Assembly: GCA_028290245.1 (NCBI GenBank)
Contig: JAQGKG010000095.1
Location: 1-5,556 of the forward strand
DNA: 5,556 nucleotides
Source: Devosia sp.
GTDB lineage: Bacteria; Pseudomonadota; Alphaproteobacteria; Rhizobiales; Devosiaceae
Reading direction: 5' to 3'
The stretch's first letter is position 1, and each line of letters starts with the position of its first letter. The notes beneath the pieces are model-generated. The model had not been told where the DNA came from and ran no database searches. It saw nothing but the letters and a program-made list of their open reading frames with translations. Made by a program: the position numbers and the translations under genes. Positions 5,027-5,556 of the stretch are shown here, piece after piece.

Positions 5027-5556
5027 TTATTCCTCAGACCAATTTCCGTACATGATCGGCATGGTGCCCACGAGTGCTTTGAACCTGTCCCAGCTTTTGC
5101 GCTCGGGCGTGGTCCAGCCGGATTCGGCGATGGCGGAGAGGCGGGGGAAGACCAGGCGGTCGAAGATGGCGCGGTCGGTCATGGATTCAGACCAGATGCA
5201 GGCCTGGATGCCGAGCAGGTGTTTCAGCCCGGCTTCTGACATGCCTTCGCGGCTTTCGAACTCGTAGGTTTCCTGCGGGCCGGACCAGCCGGCCCAGCCG
5301 GCGCCGGGTTCGGCCCAGGCGACGCCATTGGCCATGTCGAGATAGTAGCGCTGGCCGGGGCTGACCACGATGTCGTAGCCGCGTTCGGCGAGGGCTGCGT
5401 TGACCTCGACATTGCGCCAGCCGATGACAAAGCTCTTGTCCTTGTCGACGGCGTCGCCGTGGGCTGCTTCTTCCCAGCCGCCGGTGATGGCGCCCTTGGA
5501 CGAAATGTAGTCGTGGACGCGGCGGATGAAGGCGGCCTGGATCAGGGCGGTGGGTG
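5027..5556 (-). CDS. Beta-N-acetylhexosaminidase, GH20 family (C-terminal part)
   Basis: The gene enters from the right edge and stops with TAA at 5029-5027; about 176 codons are visible, the rest lying beyond 5556. The fragment shows the end of the GH20 catalytic barrel: GGWEEAA, VIGWRN, the conserved ERGYDIVVSPGQRYYLDMA block with the active-site YYLD, EPGAGWAGW, then GIQACIWSES (Trp and Glu of the GlcNAc-binding pocket) and FPRLSAIAESGWT. Family enzymes remove terminal GlcNAc or GalNAc from chitin oligosaccharides or glycans by substrate-assisted catalysis. The catalytic Asp-Glu pair and any signal peptide lie outside the window. The GTG at 5368 opens a shorter frame but is internal, since homology continues upstream of it without a break. 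It converges on the M81 gene and seems unrelated to it. Confidence 0.92.
   Translation of the reverse strand, partial: PTALIQAAFIRRVHDYISSKGAITGGWEEAAHGDAVDKDKSFVIGWRNVEVNAALAERGYDIVVSPGQRYYLDMANGVAWAEPGAGWAGWSGPQETYEFESREGMSEAGLKHLLGIQACIWSESMTDRAIFDRLVFPRLSAIAESGWTTPERKSWDRFKALVGTMPIMYGNWSEE

Noticed and set aside
5027..5368. Hexosaminidase fragment as a complete 113-residue gene starting at the GTG at 5368
   Set aside because: GH20 homology continues without a stop or frameshift up to the window edge, so this GTG is an internal valine codon.

Overview
The window is GC-rich bacterial DNA with tightly packed genes. Gene families, codon use and intergenic palindromes (notably the CCTCGGG/CCCGAGG type with a CTTGA or TCAAG loop) suggest an alphaproteobacterium, probably of the Hyphomicrobiales (Devosia-like or rhizobial). 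This is inferred from style; no rRNA or other marker gene is present.

Layout, left to right. Bases 1-196 hold no gene I can support, only a long-range inverted repeat followed by a T run. Bases 197-751 (minus) encode a DNA-3-methyladenine glycosylase of the AAG/MPG family, with a plausible promoter of its own at 792-820. Bases 831-913 carry a mirrored pair of REP-like hairpins. Next is a three-gene minus-strand operon, listed in transcription order: a RidA-family protein (2793-3176), an NAD-type short-chain dehydrogenase (2018-2791) and a D-threonine aldolase / D-serine dehydratase-like PLP enzyme (960-2021). The genes are separated by 1 bp and then overlap by 4 bp (ATGA), so translation is probably coupled. 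A 200-bp divergent promoter region (3177-3376) contains a 22-bp near-perfect palindrome, three CTGGCAC repeats and a 12-bp perfect palindrome. To its right on the plus strand is an M81 (microcystinase C / MlrC) metallopeptidase (3377-4834) with all expected metal and catalytic residues. Bases 4855-5007 form a composite of nested inverted repeats between convergent genes. The right edge (5027-5556, minus) is the C-terminal part of a GH20 beta-N-acetylhexosaminidase whose start lies outside the window.

How the genes may work together: the operon and the divergent M81 gene share a regulatory region and look like one catabolic module. In this reading the M81 enzyme opens an unusual amide or peptide, the PLP enzyme acts on a D- or beta-hydroxy-amino acid, the dehydrogenase oxidises or reduces a hydroxy/keto product, and the RidA protein handles an enamine/imine or related reactive intermediate. 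The substrate cannot be read from the sequence. No transporter or regulator gene of this module lies in the window. The glycosylase and the hexosaminidase appear to be unrelated neighbours, each separated from the module by palindromic repeats.
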